From Pseudomonas sp. GM41(2012) (GTDB lineage: Bacteria > Pseudomonadota > Gammaproteobacteria > Pseudomonadales > Pseudomonadaceae), in assembly GCF_000282315.2 (NCBI RefSeq), contig NZ_AKJN02000007.1, forward strand, positions 806,001-870,000: a DNA stretch of 64,000 nucleotides. The letters are read 5' to 3'. Shown here piece by piece: positions 33,523 through 41,366 of this stretch. The notes beneath the pieces are model-generated. The model had not been told where the DNA came from. It worked only from the letters and a program-made list of their open reading frames with translations, and searched no databases. Made by a program: the position numbers and the translations under genes. The stretch's first letter is position 1. The number at the start of each line of letters is the position of its first letter.

Positions 33523-33710
33523 ATCTGTGTAAGACTTCGGTCGTGCAAAATGCAGGGGTCTTGAAGGCTGTCGTGCAGAATCAAACAGGCAGGGTGCCAT
33601 CATGTTTTTCGCAACTGGCTGATTTGAAAAACGTTTGTTATTGATCCGCCTTGGCCTGATCTCTGCACCCCTTCAACTACATTCATCAAGCGCAGATTGA
33701 AGGGGGACGC

Positions 33711-34820
33711 ATGACCCCAGCAAATCGCAAGAAACTGGTGGTCGCCCACTCCGTGCGCCCCGAGGCTCCGTTGCACGAAGTGGAAACCAATCGTGCGCTG
33801 GCCCGTTGGCTGGCGCAGATCCTGGGGCTTAAATACGGCGGCAGTTACGACCCGGAGCTTCACAACGGTCGAGATCTGTATCTGTTGCCGACCCAGACAC
33901 TTGTTGGCGCCGCTGCCGCCCGGCAATTGGGTGTCAAGGGGCCGGAGGATTTGTGGGGCGGTTACGTCGAGCATGATTTCATCTGCACCAAAGCCATCAG
34001 TCACGGGTTGCGCAACAAAAATGCTCACGCTCCGGAAGGCTGGTCACCGTTGTTTTGCGAACGTGTGCGCAGTGTGGTGCTCGACGGCCTCAGTGTTTTT
34101 TCCATGGACGATGCGCGGCCCGCGGCAGAACACCTGCTCTACACCGGTCCAATCCGCATCAAGCCTATTCATGCCTGCGCCGGACGCGGTCAGGAAGTGA
34201 TCAAAAGCCTCGACCAGTTCGATGCCATCCTCGCCAGACCCGAGGCCAAAGCGCTGTTCACCGAAGGCGTGGTGCTGGAGCAGGACCTGGACCACGTGAT
34301 CACCCACAGCGTTGGTCAGAGTTTTATCGGCGACACGGTGCTGAGTTATTGCGGTGATCAATACTTGACCAAAGACGGTCAGGGCGAGCAGGTTTATGGA
34401 GGGTCCAACCTGCTGGTGGTGCGGGGTGACTACGATGATCTGCTCGAACTGGAACTGCCGGACGATGTTCAGCTGGCGATCCACCAGGCGCAAGTGTTCG
34501 ACCGTGCCGCGGATGAGGCTTATCCCGGTTTCTACGCTTCGCGGCGCAACTACGACATCGCCCAAGGCGTGGACAGTAACGGCAAACCGCGCAGCGGCGT
34601 GCTCGAGCAGTCCTGGCGGATGGGCGGTGCCAGCAGCGCCGAAGTCGCCGCCTTGCAAAGCTTCGTCAACGACCCCGGGATGCGCGCCATTCGCGTGTCG
34701 TCGGTCGAGACCTACAGCGACCAGCCGCTGCCGGCGGACGCCATCGAGGTGTATCGCGGGCCGGCGCAAAACAGTGACTTTCTTCTCAAGTACGTAACGG
34801 TTAAATCCTATGACGGCTAG
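33711..34820 (+). CDS. DUF3182 family protein, ATP-grasp-like
   Basis: 369 residues, recalled as the DUF3182 family of unknown function. The middle has an ATP-grasp-like pattern: a lysine on a strand at K151 (GPIRIKP), a glycine-rich loop ACAGRG (155-160) and an acidic strand with E190 (GVVLEQDLD). Further on come RRNYDIAQG (278-286) and GVLEQSWRMGG (296-306), which could hold the metal ligands. If correct, it would ligate a carboxylate to an amine or thiol using ATP; the substrate is unknown. No signal peptide. Its stop overlaps the next gene (an alpha/beta hydrolase) by 11 bases, so the two products are probably made together. Family moderately sure, ATP-grasp reading is inference. Confidence 0.7.
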   Translation: MTPANRKKLVVAHSVRPEAPLHEVETNRALARWLAQILGLKYGGSYDPELHNGRDLYLLPTQTLVGAAAARQLGVKGPEDLWGGYVEHDFICTKAISHGLRNKNAHAPEGWSPLFCERVRSVVLDGLSVFSMDDARPAAEHLLYTGPIRIKPIHACAGRGQEVIKSLDQFDAILARPEAKALFTEGVVLEQDLDHVITHSVGQSFIGDTVLSYCGDQYLTKDGQGEQVYGGSNLLVVRGDYDDLLELELPDDVQLAIHQAQVFDRAADEAYPGFYASRRNYDIAQGVDSNGKPRSGVLEQSWRMGGASSAEVAALQSFVNDPGMRAIRVSSVETYSDQPLPADAIEVYRGPAQNSDFLLKYVTVKSYDG

Positions 34821-35568
34821 AAGCGAAACCATTCAGATCGACATCGATGATGAACAGATGATTGGGACCTTTCTCAGTCCAAAATCGAAAGTGCCCGGCG
34901 TGCTCTTTGTGCACGGTTGGGGCGGCAGTCAGGAGCGGGACCTGGAACGGGCGAAAGGCATCGCCGGTTTGGGTTGCGTTTGCCTTACGTTCGACTTGCG
35001 CGGGCACACTGGCGGGGCCGGTCTTGCGCTGAATCGAGTCACGCGCGAAGACAACCTGCGCGATCTGCTGGCGGCGTATGACCGACTGCTCGCGCACCCG
35101 GCGCTCGATACCTCGGCGATTGCCGTGGTCGGCACCAGTTATGGCGGTTACCTGGCCTCGATCCTGACGTCTTTGCGTCCGGTGCGCTGGCTGGCGCTGC
35201 GGGTACCGGCGCTGTATCGCGATGATCAATGGCACACGCCCAAACGTGACCTGGACAAGCTCGATTTACGTGATTACCGCAGCACGATCGTCCGAGCCGA
35301 CAGCAATCGCGCGCTGCATGCCTGTTCGCAATTCACCGGGGATGTGCTGTTGGTCGAGTCAGAGACTGACGACTATGTACCGCACGCGACCATCATGAGT
35401 TATCGCGCGGCCTGTCAGCAGACCCACTCGCTGACCCACCGGATTATCGACGGCGCTGATCACGCCTTGAGCGAGCCTGTTTCGCAGCAGGCGTACACCT
35501 CGATACTGGTGGGGTGGATCACAGAGATGGTGGTGGGCGAGCGGTTGAGCATTATTCAGTCATCGTGA
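34810..35568 (+). CDS. Alpha/beta hydrolase
   Basis: 252-residue cytoplasmic serine hydrolase. The nucleophile elbow is GTSYGG with S110; an oxyanion-region HGWGGS lies at 35-40. Likely acid and base are in ESETDDYVP (about 208-216) and DGADHALSEP (about 228-237). The ATG at 34810 lies 11 bases inside the DUF3182 gene, indicating translational coupling and a shared pathway. It resembles dienelactone-hydrolase/BAAT-like peptidase-fold esterases, but the substrate cannot be told. Ends 13 bases before the convergent YbhN-like gene, with no terminator in between. Confidence 0.82.
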   Translation: MTARSETIQIDIDDEQMIGTFLSPKSKVPGVLFVHGWGGSQERDLERAKGIAGLGCVCLTFDLRGHTGGAGLALNRVTREDNLRDLLAAYDRLLAHPALDTSAIAVVGTSYGGYLASILTSLRPVRWLALRVPALYRDDQWHTPKRDLDKLDLRDYRSTIVRADSNRALHACSQFTGDVLLVESETDDYVPHATIMSYRAACQQTHSLTHRIIDGADHALSEPVSQQAYTSILVGWITEMVVGERLSIIQSS

Positions 35569-35581
35569 AAAAACGGGACGG

Positions 35582-36571
35582 CTAATGCTTCGGTTTCTTC
35601 GAAATTCGCAACGACTTGGCCTTGGCTTCCACGATCAGGTACATCACCAGGGTAATCAGTAGCGGCAAGATGAAATAGATCGCCCGATACGCCAGCAATC
35701 CGGCCACCAGGCTGCCTCGGGACACTTCATGTTGCAGCAGCGCCACGAACACCGCTTCAAGCACGCCGAGCCCGGCAGGAATGTGCGTGATAACCCCGGC
35801 AATCGCGCTGATCAGCAACACCCCAAGCACCAGCGGGTAATCCAGCTTGCTCGGCAGCAAGGTGAAAATCACCGCCGCCATCAGCGACCAGTTCAGCGCC
35901 CCGAGGGCCAGTTGCAGCACCGCCATGCGCAGGGACGGCAGGTTGATTTCCACCCCGCGTATCGCCCACTCCCGTCGCTTGGAAAACTGACACGCTGCCA
36001 GGTACCCCGCGCTCACCAGCAACAACAACACGCCTACACCTTGCAAGGCGTCGCTGCTCAGCTTCCAGCCTGGCGGCATTCGCACCAGTCCGCTGCTGAA
36101 CACTGCACCGGCAATCACCATGTAGCCGAACCAGTTTGTCGCCAGGCTCAACCCGAGAATTTTCGCGATGTTGCTCTTGCTCACCCCGAGTCGCGAATAC
36201 AGCCGATAGCGCATGGCAATGCCGCCGACCCACGCGCTCAGATTGAGGTTGAAGGCATAGCTGATAATCCCTACCGGCAGGATCTGTTTCCACGTCAGGT
36301 CCTGGCGAATGTAGGTACGGCCGATCAGGTCGAAGCAGGCGTAAACCAGAAAACTCACCAACGTCAGAGCGGAGGCGATGATCAGCGTGCGCACCTTGAA
36401 ATCTGCGAGGTTGTCGAACACTTCATCCCATTCGATGCGCTGGGCAAGCATGGTGAACAGCACGATCAGCGCCAGGAAAAACAGCATCGTCATCGGCCGT
36501 TTCCAGCGGCTCCAGCGGGATTTGGTCGGGTTGTCGGCGTGGGACGCCGGTTGTGTATCAGAGTGGCTCAT
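35582..36571 (-). CDS. YbhN-like lysylphosphatidylglycerol synthase membrane-domain protein
   Basis: 329 residues with about eight hydrophobic segments after a short basic N-terminus. It matches the membrane (flippase) half of lysyl-phosphatidylglycerol synthases (UPF0104/YbhN), with conserved FNLNLSAWVGG (about 107-117) and HIPAGLGVLEAVFV (about 264-277). The aminoacyl-transferase half is absent, so a lipid-handling rather than an aminoacylating role is likely. Its ATG shares one base with the clsB stop (TGATG). The same trio ybhP-clsB-ybhN forms an operon in E. coli. Last gene of this minus-strand operon. Confidence 0.85.
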   Translation of the reverse strand: MSHSDTQPASHADNPTKSRWSRWKRPMTMLFFLALIVLFTMLAQRIEWDEVFDNLADFKVRTLIIASALTLVSFLVYACFDLIGRTYIRQDLTWKQILPVGIISYAFNLNLSAWVGGIAMRYRLYSRLGVSKSNIAKILGLSLATNWFGYMVIAGAVFSSGLVRMPPGWKLSSDALQGVGVLLLLVSAGYLAACQFSKRREWAIRGVEINLPSLRMAVLQLALGALNWSLMAAVIFTLLPSKLDYPLVLGVLLISAIAGVITHIPAGLGVLEAVFVALLQHEVSRGSLVAGLLAYRAIYFILPLLITLVMYLIVEAKAKSLRISKKPKH

Positions 36572-37854
36572 CAGGTGTCACTCCCGGCGGAATGGGAAAA
36601 GCGTTTCAGGCGCGGCTGGTGCGCCGGCAGCCAACCGGCCCAGGCCGGGAAGTGCCGCAGGAAGTGAAACACCAGAAAGCCGACGGTCATGTGCCAGACC
36701 CGCCCGCGCGGGGACTTGTCTGCGGACATGACCTTGCAGTGGTTGTTACTCAAGTCTTCGAGGCGCTCGAACAGGTCGCGGTTGAAGGCGCGATCGCGGA
36801 TCAACACATTGGCTTCCAGGTTCAAGGACAGGCTCAACGGGTCGAGGTTGCTCGAACCGACCGTGCTCCAATCCTCATCCACCAGCGCGACTTTGCCGTG
36901 CAGCGGACGGTCGCAATATTCGTAAATCTGCACACCGGACTTGAGCAGGTAGTCATAGGTCATGCGCGCGGCGAGTTTGGCCGCCAGCATGTCGGGCTGA
37001 CCTTGCAGGATGAGGCGCACATCGACGCCACGGCGCGCCGCGTCGCGGATCTCGCGCAGCAGGCGATAGCCCGGAAAGAAGTAGGCATTGGCGATCACCA
37101 CCCGGCGCTGGGCACTGCGCAGCACCTGCCGGTAAACCTCTTCGATGTCGGTCGGATGTTCGCCGTTGTCGCGGTACACCAGGCGAACCTGGCCGTCATG
37201 ATCGGTGAACGCCAGCTCCGAGCGCCGTTGCCTGCGGCGTTGCCACCAGTATTTGGCGCGAGCCGGGCGACCGCATTGCAGCAAGGCGAAGTGATGGATG
37301 TCGGCCACCGCCGGGCCTTGCACTTCAACGGAATAATCCTGTTTGGCCTCAGGGCCGAAGTCAGCCAGATGGTCGGCAGAAAAGTTGATGCCGCCGATGA
37401 ACGCAATCGTGCCGTCGACCACCACGATCTTGCGGTGCAGGCGGCGGAACCAGTTGGTGCGGATGCCCAGAGTTTTGGGCGCCGGGTCGAAAATCTGGAT
37501 GCGCACGCCGGCCTCGCTCAGGGCGGCGAGGTATCCCGTGCTCAGTTCACCGCAGCCAAAGCCATCGAGACTGGCGGTGATTCGCACGCCGCGTTGAGCG
37601 GCGGCGATCAGTACTTCCTGCAGCTCATCACCGACCTTGTCCTCGAACACAATGAAGGTTTCCAGGAGGATTTCAGTCTTGGCCTGACGCATCGCTTCGA
37701 ACACCCGAGGGAAATACGCTTCGCCGTTTTCCAGCAGCTCTACGCGGTTGTTGCCTTGCCAGCCATATTCGACGTCGACCACGCCCGGCTCACGAATCGG
37801 CGGGGTTGTGGATAAGTGCTCCACGTTGGTTTTATCCATCGATGGGCTGCTCAT
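36571..37854 (-). CDS. clsB: Cardiolipin synthase B (phospholipase D family)
   Basis: Makes cardiolipin and related lipids by phosphatidyl transfer at the inner membrane. It has 427 residues and two HKD motifs: H140-K142-D147 (LHRKIVVVDG) and H319-K321-D326 (LHGKVALVDE). There is no long N-terminal membrane hairpin, as in E. coli ClsB (ClsA has one); only the C-terminal region around 385-410 is hydrophobic. Overlaps ybhP by 4 bases and ybhN by 1, so all are likely translated from one message. E. coli ClsB can also make phosphatidylglycerol; whether this one does is unknown. Confidence 0.9.
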   Translation of the reverse strand: MSSPSMDKTNVEHLSTTPPIREPGVVDVEYGWQGNNRVELLENGEAYFPRVFEAMRQAKTEILLETFIVFEDKVGDELQEVLIAAAQRGVRITASLDGFGCGELSTGYLAALSEAGVRIQIFDPAPKTLGIRTNWFRRLHRKIVVVDGTIAFIGGINFSADHLADFGPEAKQDYSVEVQGPAVADIHHFALLQCGRPARAKYWWQRRRQRRSELAFTDHDGQVRLVYRDNGEHPTDIEEVYRQVLRSAQRRVVIANAYFFPGYRLLREIRDAARRGVDVRLILQGQPDMLAAKLAARMTYDYLLKSGVQIYEYCDRPLHGKVALVDEDWSTVGSSNLDPLSLSLNLEANVLIRDRAFNRDLFERLEDLSNNHCKVMSADKSPRGRVWHMTVGFLVFHFLRHFPAWAGWLPAHQPRLKRFSHSAGSDT

Positions 37855-38648
37855 AGCTCGATCTCCACCGACAGCGGTGCATGGTCGGAAAGGTGTGACC
37901 AGGGCCGCGCGGCCAGCACTTGCGGTTGACTGGCCTTGAGGTTGCGCACGTAGATGCGGTCAAGGCGCAACGCCGGCAAGCGTGCTGGAAAACTGCGCGC
38001 CGGTTTGCCGTGGAGTTCGGCGAAAACCTCCCGCAACCCGCTGGGTTTGAGCAGTGCGTCGGCACGCTGGCGCCAGTCGTTGAAGTCACCGGCAACGATC
38101 ACCGGGGCATCGCTGGGCAGTTCTTCGAGGCGCTGGGCCAGCAACTTGAGCTGTTCGGTGCGGTGGGTTTCGCGAAGGCCCAGATGCACACAAATGGCAT
38201 GCACTTCCTGGCCGTCACCGGGCAGGCGCAGCACGCAATGCAGGATGCCACGGTTCTCGTGACCGCTGATGGAGACGTCGAGGTTGTCGTGGCGAATGAT
38301 CTGGAATTTCGACAGCAGTGCATTGCCGTGATCGCCCGCCGGATAGACCGCGTTGCGCCCATAGGCGAACTGCGGCCACAGGGTGTCGGCGAGGAATTCG
38401 TATTGCGGCATCGCCGGCCAATTGCTGTAGCGCTGGGGATGACGCTCGTGGGTGCCGTGGACTTCCTGCAAAAACACCACGTCGGCGGATACGCTGCGCA
38501 CCGCTTCGCGCAATTCCGGCAGGATGAAACGCCGGTTGAGCGCGGTGAAGCCCTTGTGCGTGTTGACCGTCAGCACGGTAAAGCGGCGCACGGAGGTGAT
38601 GATGGGTTGCTGTTCGTCGGTGGTGCCGACCGGTTCGGAAATGCTCAT
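37851..38648 (-). CDS. Endonuclease/exonuclease/phosphatase family protein (YbhP-like)
   Basis: 265 residues of the metal-dependent EEP fold shared by DNase I-like nucleases, phosphatases and sphingomyelinases. Active-site residues are visible: N29 (TVNTHKG), E62 (FLQEVHG), H155 (CVHLGL), D188 and N190 (AGDFND), D230, D255 and H256 (SDHAPL). No signal peptide. It lies between the DUF72 gene and clsB with 4-base overlaps on both sides, as ybhP lies before clsB in E. coli. By position it may act on a phospholipid or head group, but this is inference. Confidence 0.86.
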   Translation of the reverse strand: MSISEPVGTTDEQQPIITSVRRFTVLTVNTHKGFTALNRRFILPELREAVRSVSADVVFLQEVHGTHERHPQRYSNWPAMPQYEFLADTLWPQFAYGRNAVYPAGDHGNALLSKFQIIRHDNLDVSISGHENRGILHCVLRLPGDGQEVHAICVHLGLRETHRTEQLKLLAQRLEELPSDAPVIVAGDFNDWRQRADALLKPSGLREVFAELHGKPARSFPARLPALRLDRIYVRNLKASQPQVLAARPWSHLSDHAPLSVEIEL

Positions 38649-39571
38649 GACAGCACTCCTTCGGCGGCCCGTTCACCGGGTCGGGTGGCGAGGTCTTTAT
38701 CCAGATGAAAGCGCTCCAGCAAGCGGCGGGCATCGAAGGGCGCGCGGACTTTGATGTCGTTGTCGAAGTAGCAAAACACCTCACGGTACTTGCGCGCCTT
38801 GGGCTTTTGCCGGGGTGCGATCAGCTGCGGGTCGGGCGGTTGCTGACCGTGGTACCAGGCCTCGATCCGGTCACCCCAACGCTTCAGCGCCTCGGGGGTG
38901 TAACCGCTGGCATAGAGTTCTTCGGCACCGTGCAGGCGCAGGTAAACGAAGTCGCTGGTGAGGTCTTCGCGGTACGGCCATTTACCGGCGGTGTCGGCGA
39001 TCACCAGCGCAGCATTGTGGCGTTTGAGCAGGCGGATGAAGGCGGGGTCGACGAAGCTCTCATTCCTGATTTCTACGGCATGGCGCAAAGGCTTTTTTCC
39101 GTAGGTCTTCAGGCTGGCGTGACCGTTCACGTGCGAATCATGCTGGCGGGCGAGGGCAGCGGCCTCTTCGGTGTTGTGGGGCAACTGCTCGAGAAAGGTC
39201 TCGAACAACTCGGCATCGAATTTGAAGTTGGGCGGGAATTGCCAGAGGATCGGGCCGAGTTTTTCCTTGAGTTCCAGCACCCCGGACGCAAAGAAATTCG
39301 CGAGGGGTTTATGGATGTCCCGCAGTCGCCTGATGTGGGTGATGAAACGCGGGGCTTTGACGCTGAAAACGAAGCCCCTCGGGGTTTCGGCGTACCACTG
39401 GGCATAACGTTCGGGCCGTTGCAGGGCGTAAAACGATCCATTGATTTCGATGCTGTTGACTGCCCGTGAGGCGAATTGCAATTCGCGCTTGTGGGTCAGC
39501 CCCTTCGGGTAGAAATCCCCCCGCCAGGGCGTGTAGCGCCAGCCTGAAATACCGATGTGGATCGCCGCCAT
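38645..39571 (-). CDS. DUF72 (YecE-like) protein
   Basis: 308 residues from ATG 39571 (MAAIHIGISGWRYTPWRGDFYP) after GGGAGGCGAT. The frame open to 39721 adds 50 residues of non-family sequence. TIM-barrel-like DUF72/YecE family with the opening GxSGWxY, EINGSFY (about 43-49), FSVKAPRFITH (about 70-80) and VYLRLHG near residue 212. Biochemical function unknown. First gene of a four-gene overlapping operon with ybhP, clsB and ybhN, which suggests a link to membrane lipids that the family name does not reveal. Confidence 0.85.
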   Translation of the reverse strand: MAAIHIGISGWRYTPWRGDFYPKGLTHKRELQFASRAVNSIEINGSFYALQRPERYAQWYAETPRGFVFSVKAPRFITHIRRLRDIHKPLANFFASGVLELKEKLGPILWQFPPNFKFDAELFETFLEQLPHNTEEAAALARQHDSHVNGHASLKTYGKKPLRHAVEIRNESFVDPAFIRLLKRHNAALVIADTAGKWPYREDLTSDFVYLRLHGAEELYASGYTPEALKRWGDRIEAWYHGQQPPDPQLIAPRQKPKARKYREVFCYFDNDIKVRAPFDARRLLERFHLDKDLATRPGERAAEGVLS

Positions 39572-39682
39572 ATCGCCTCCCGTCTGATGGTCTTTCGGAC
39601 TGCCCCTGTCTTTTGATGACTGCGGGGCGGGCGAGAAAGTTTCGACGGGACTACGGACGGTCAACACACCACTTTTCGCATC

Positions 39683-39775
39683 TTGTAGGAGCAAGGCTTG
39701 CCCGCGATGGTGGCGGCACATTCAATGTTGATGTGACTGATAAACCGACATCGCGAGCAAGCTTTGCTCCTACAA
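39683..39775. repeat. REP doublet (REPIN), TGTAGGAGC type
   Basis: Inverted arms 39683-39709 (TTGTAGGAGCAAGGCTTGCC...) and 39749-39775, spacer about 39 bases. Placed between the start of the DUF72 operon and the 3' end of the MFS gene. Confidence 0.87.
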
Positions 39776-39781
39776 AAGCAA

Positions 39782-40993
39782 TCAGTGACCGGCGACGATG
39801 CGGGTCGAGCCTTCAACCGGTTCGGCATACACCGGACCCAACCGATCAAGACGACCGCTCCACGCGGTCAGCGCCAACGCGACCAGCACCACCAGACCAC
39901 CGATCCATGCGGTGTGAATCAGGCCCATGTGAGCAACGATCAAGCCACCGCCCCACGCGCCACCGGCGATGCCGAGGTTGAACGCGGCGATGTTCAGGCC
40001 CGACGCGACGTCCACCGCGTGCGGGGTGTGATGTTCGGCCTGACGCACCACGTAAACCTGCAGGCCCGGCACGTTGCCGAACGCAACCGCACCCCAGACC
40101 AGCACGGTGGCCAGGGCCAGCCATGGGTTGCCAGCGGTAAAGGTCAGTACGAACAACACGGCAGCGAGCAGGGCGAAGATGATTTTCAGGGCGCTGATCG
40201 GGCCGCGTTTGTCCGCCAGTTTGCCACCCCAGATGTTACCGACGGCCACCGAGATGCCATAGACCAGCAGCACCAGGCTAACGGTGCTGGCGCTGAAGCC
40301 GGAAATGTCCTGGAGAATCGGTGCCAGGAAGGTGAACGCGATGAACGAGCCGCCGTAACCAACCGCTGTCATGGCGTACACCAGCAGCAGACGGGGTTGC
40401 TTGAGCACCTGCAATTGCTGCAACAGTGAAGCCGGTTTGCTGTGGGCAATGTTTTTCGGCACGTAAAGCAGGCTGCCGATGAACGCGATCACCCCCAGTG
40501 CAGACACCGCGAGGAAGGTTTCACGCCAGCCGAAATGCTGACCAATGAACGTCCCCAGTGGCACGCCGGTAACCAGTGCCACCGTCAGGCCGGTGAACAT
40601 GATGGCGATCGCACTGGCGGCTTTCTCCTTCGGCACGAGGCTGGTGGCGATGGTCGAGCCAATCGAAAAGAACACCCCGTGGGCCAGGCCGGTGACGATC
40701 CGCGCAATGATCAGCGACTCGTAACTCGGCGCTTTCCAGGCCAGCAGGTTGCCGAGGGTGAACAGCACCATCAACGACAACAGCAGCATTTTGCGCGGGA
40801 CTTTGCCGGTGAGGGCGGTCAGCACCGGGGCGCCAATGGCAACGCCCAATGCGTAGAGGCTGACCAGCAGGCCGGCGGACGGCAGGCTGACGCCGAGGTC
40901 GGCGCCGATGGTGGGTAACAGGCCAACGATGACGAACTCGGTCGTCCCGATGGCGAAGGCGCTGAGGGTCAGCGCGAGCAAGGCAATGGGCAT
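39782..40993 (-). CDS. MFS exporter, AraJ/YdhP-like
   Basis: 403 residues from ATG 40993 (MPIALLALTLSAFAIGTTEFVIVG) with GGAG upstream; the frame open to 41071 adds 26 non-family residues. Twelve membrane helices. The helix-1 sequence GTTEFVIVGLLP (about 17-28) is typical of the AraJ/YdhP branch of drug/sugar exporters (DHA1). The cytoplasmic loop after helix 2 (LTALTGKVPRKMLL) is the family motif A. Substrate unknown. Single gene; a REPIN lies just beyond its stop. Confidence 0.85.
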   Translation of the reverse strand: MPIALLALTLSAFAIGTTEFVIVGLLPTIGADLGVSLPSAGLLVSLYALGVAIGAPVLTALTGKVPRKMLLLSLMVLFTLGNLLAWKAPSYESLIIARIVTGLAHGVFFSIGSTIATSLVPKEKAASAIAIMFTGLTVALVTGVPLGTFIGQHFGWRETFLAVSALGVIAFIGSLLYVPKNIAHSKPASLLQQLQVLKQPRLLLVYAMTAVGYGGSFIAFTFLAPILQDISGFSASTVSLVLLVYGISVAVGNIWGGKLADKRGPISALKIIFALLAAVLFVLTFTAGNPWLALATVLVWGAVAFGNVPGLQVYVVRQAEHHTPHAVDVASGLNIAAFNLGIAGGAWGGGLIVAHMGLIHTAWIGGLVVLVALALTAWSGRLDRLGPVYAEPVEGSTRIVAGH

Positions 40994-41105
40994 GGCTGCA
41001 ACTCCGGTGGATTGATTGATGGAGCGCAGTGTCCGGGTTTGGGTTGTGTGGAAAAATAGAGGGATGGGCATTTGATATTTGCTTTGTGCGCAAAGATCAA
41101 AAGCG

Positions 41106-41282
41106 CCCCCTCACCCTAACCCTCCCGAAACGTCGGACCGCCCCAAAGGGGCGAGGGGACTGACCGAGTTGTTCTTAAAGCTACATCGACCTGAAAGACC
41201 TGAGTCGAACTCAGGTTTGAAAAACATGAAGATCGGCTCCCTTTCCCCCTCTCCCCTCTGGGGAGAGGGCTGGGGTGAGGGG
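41106..41282. repeat. Inverted CCCTCACCC / GGGTGAGGG repeat
   Basis: Arm 41106-41125 (CCCCCTCACCCTAACCCTCC) and arm 41260-41282 (GGGGAGAGGGCTGGGGTGAG...) flank about 135 bases. The left part also contains a small GCCCC-AAA-GGGGC hairpin near 41142. The repeat occupies most of the 373-base gap 40994-41366, and false frames run through it. No promoter was recognised. Confidence 0.7.
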
Positions 41283-41366
41283 TGGCCCTTGATTTCACCC
41301 AAAAACCGAACTTGCCTACAATTCCTCGATCAGTTCCTTACCGACCCTTTTGCAGGAGCACCGCGT

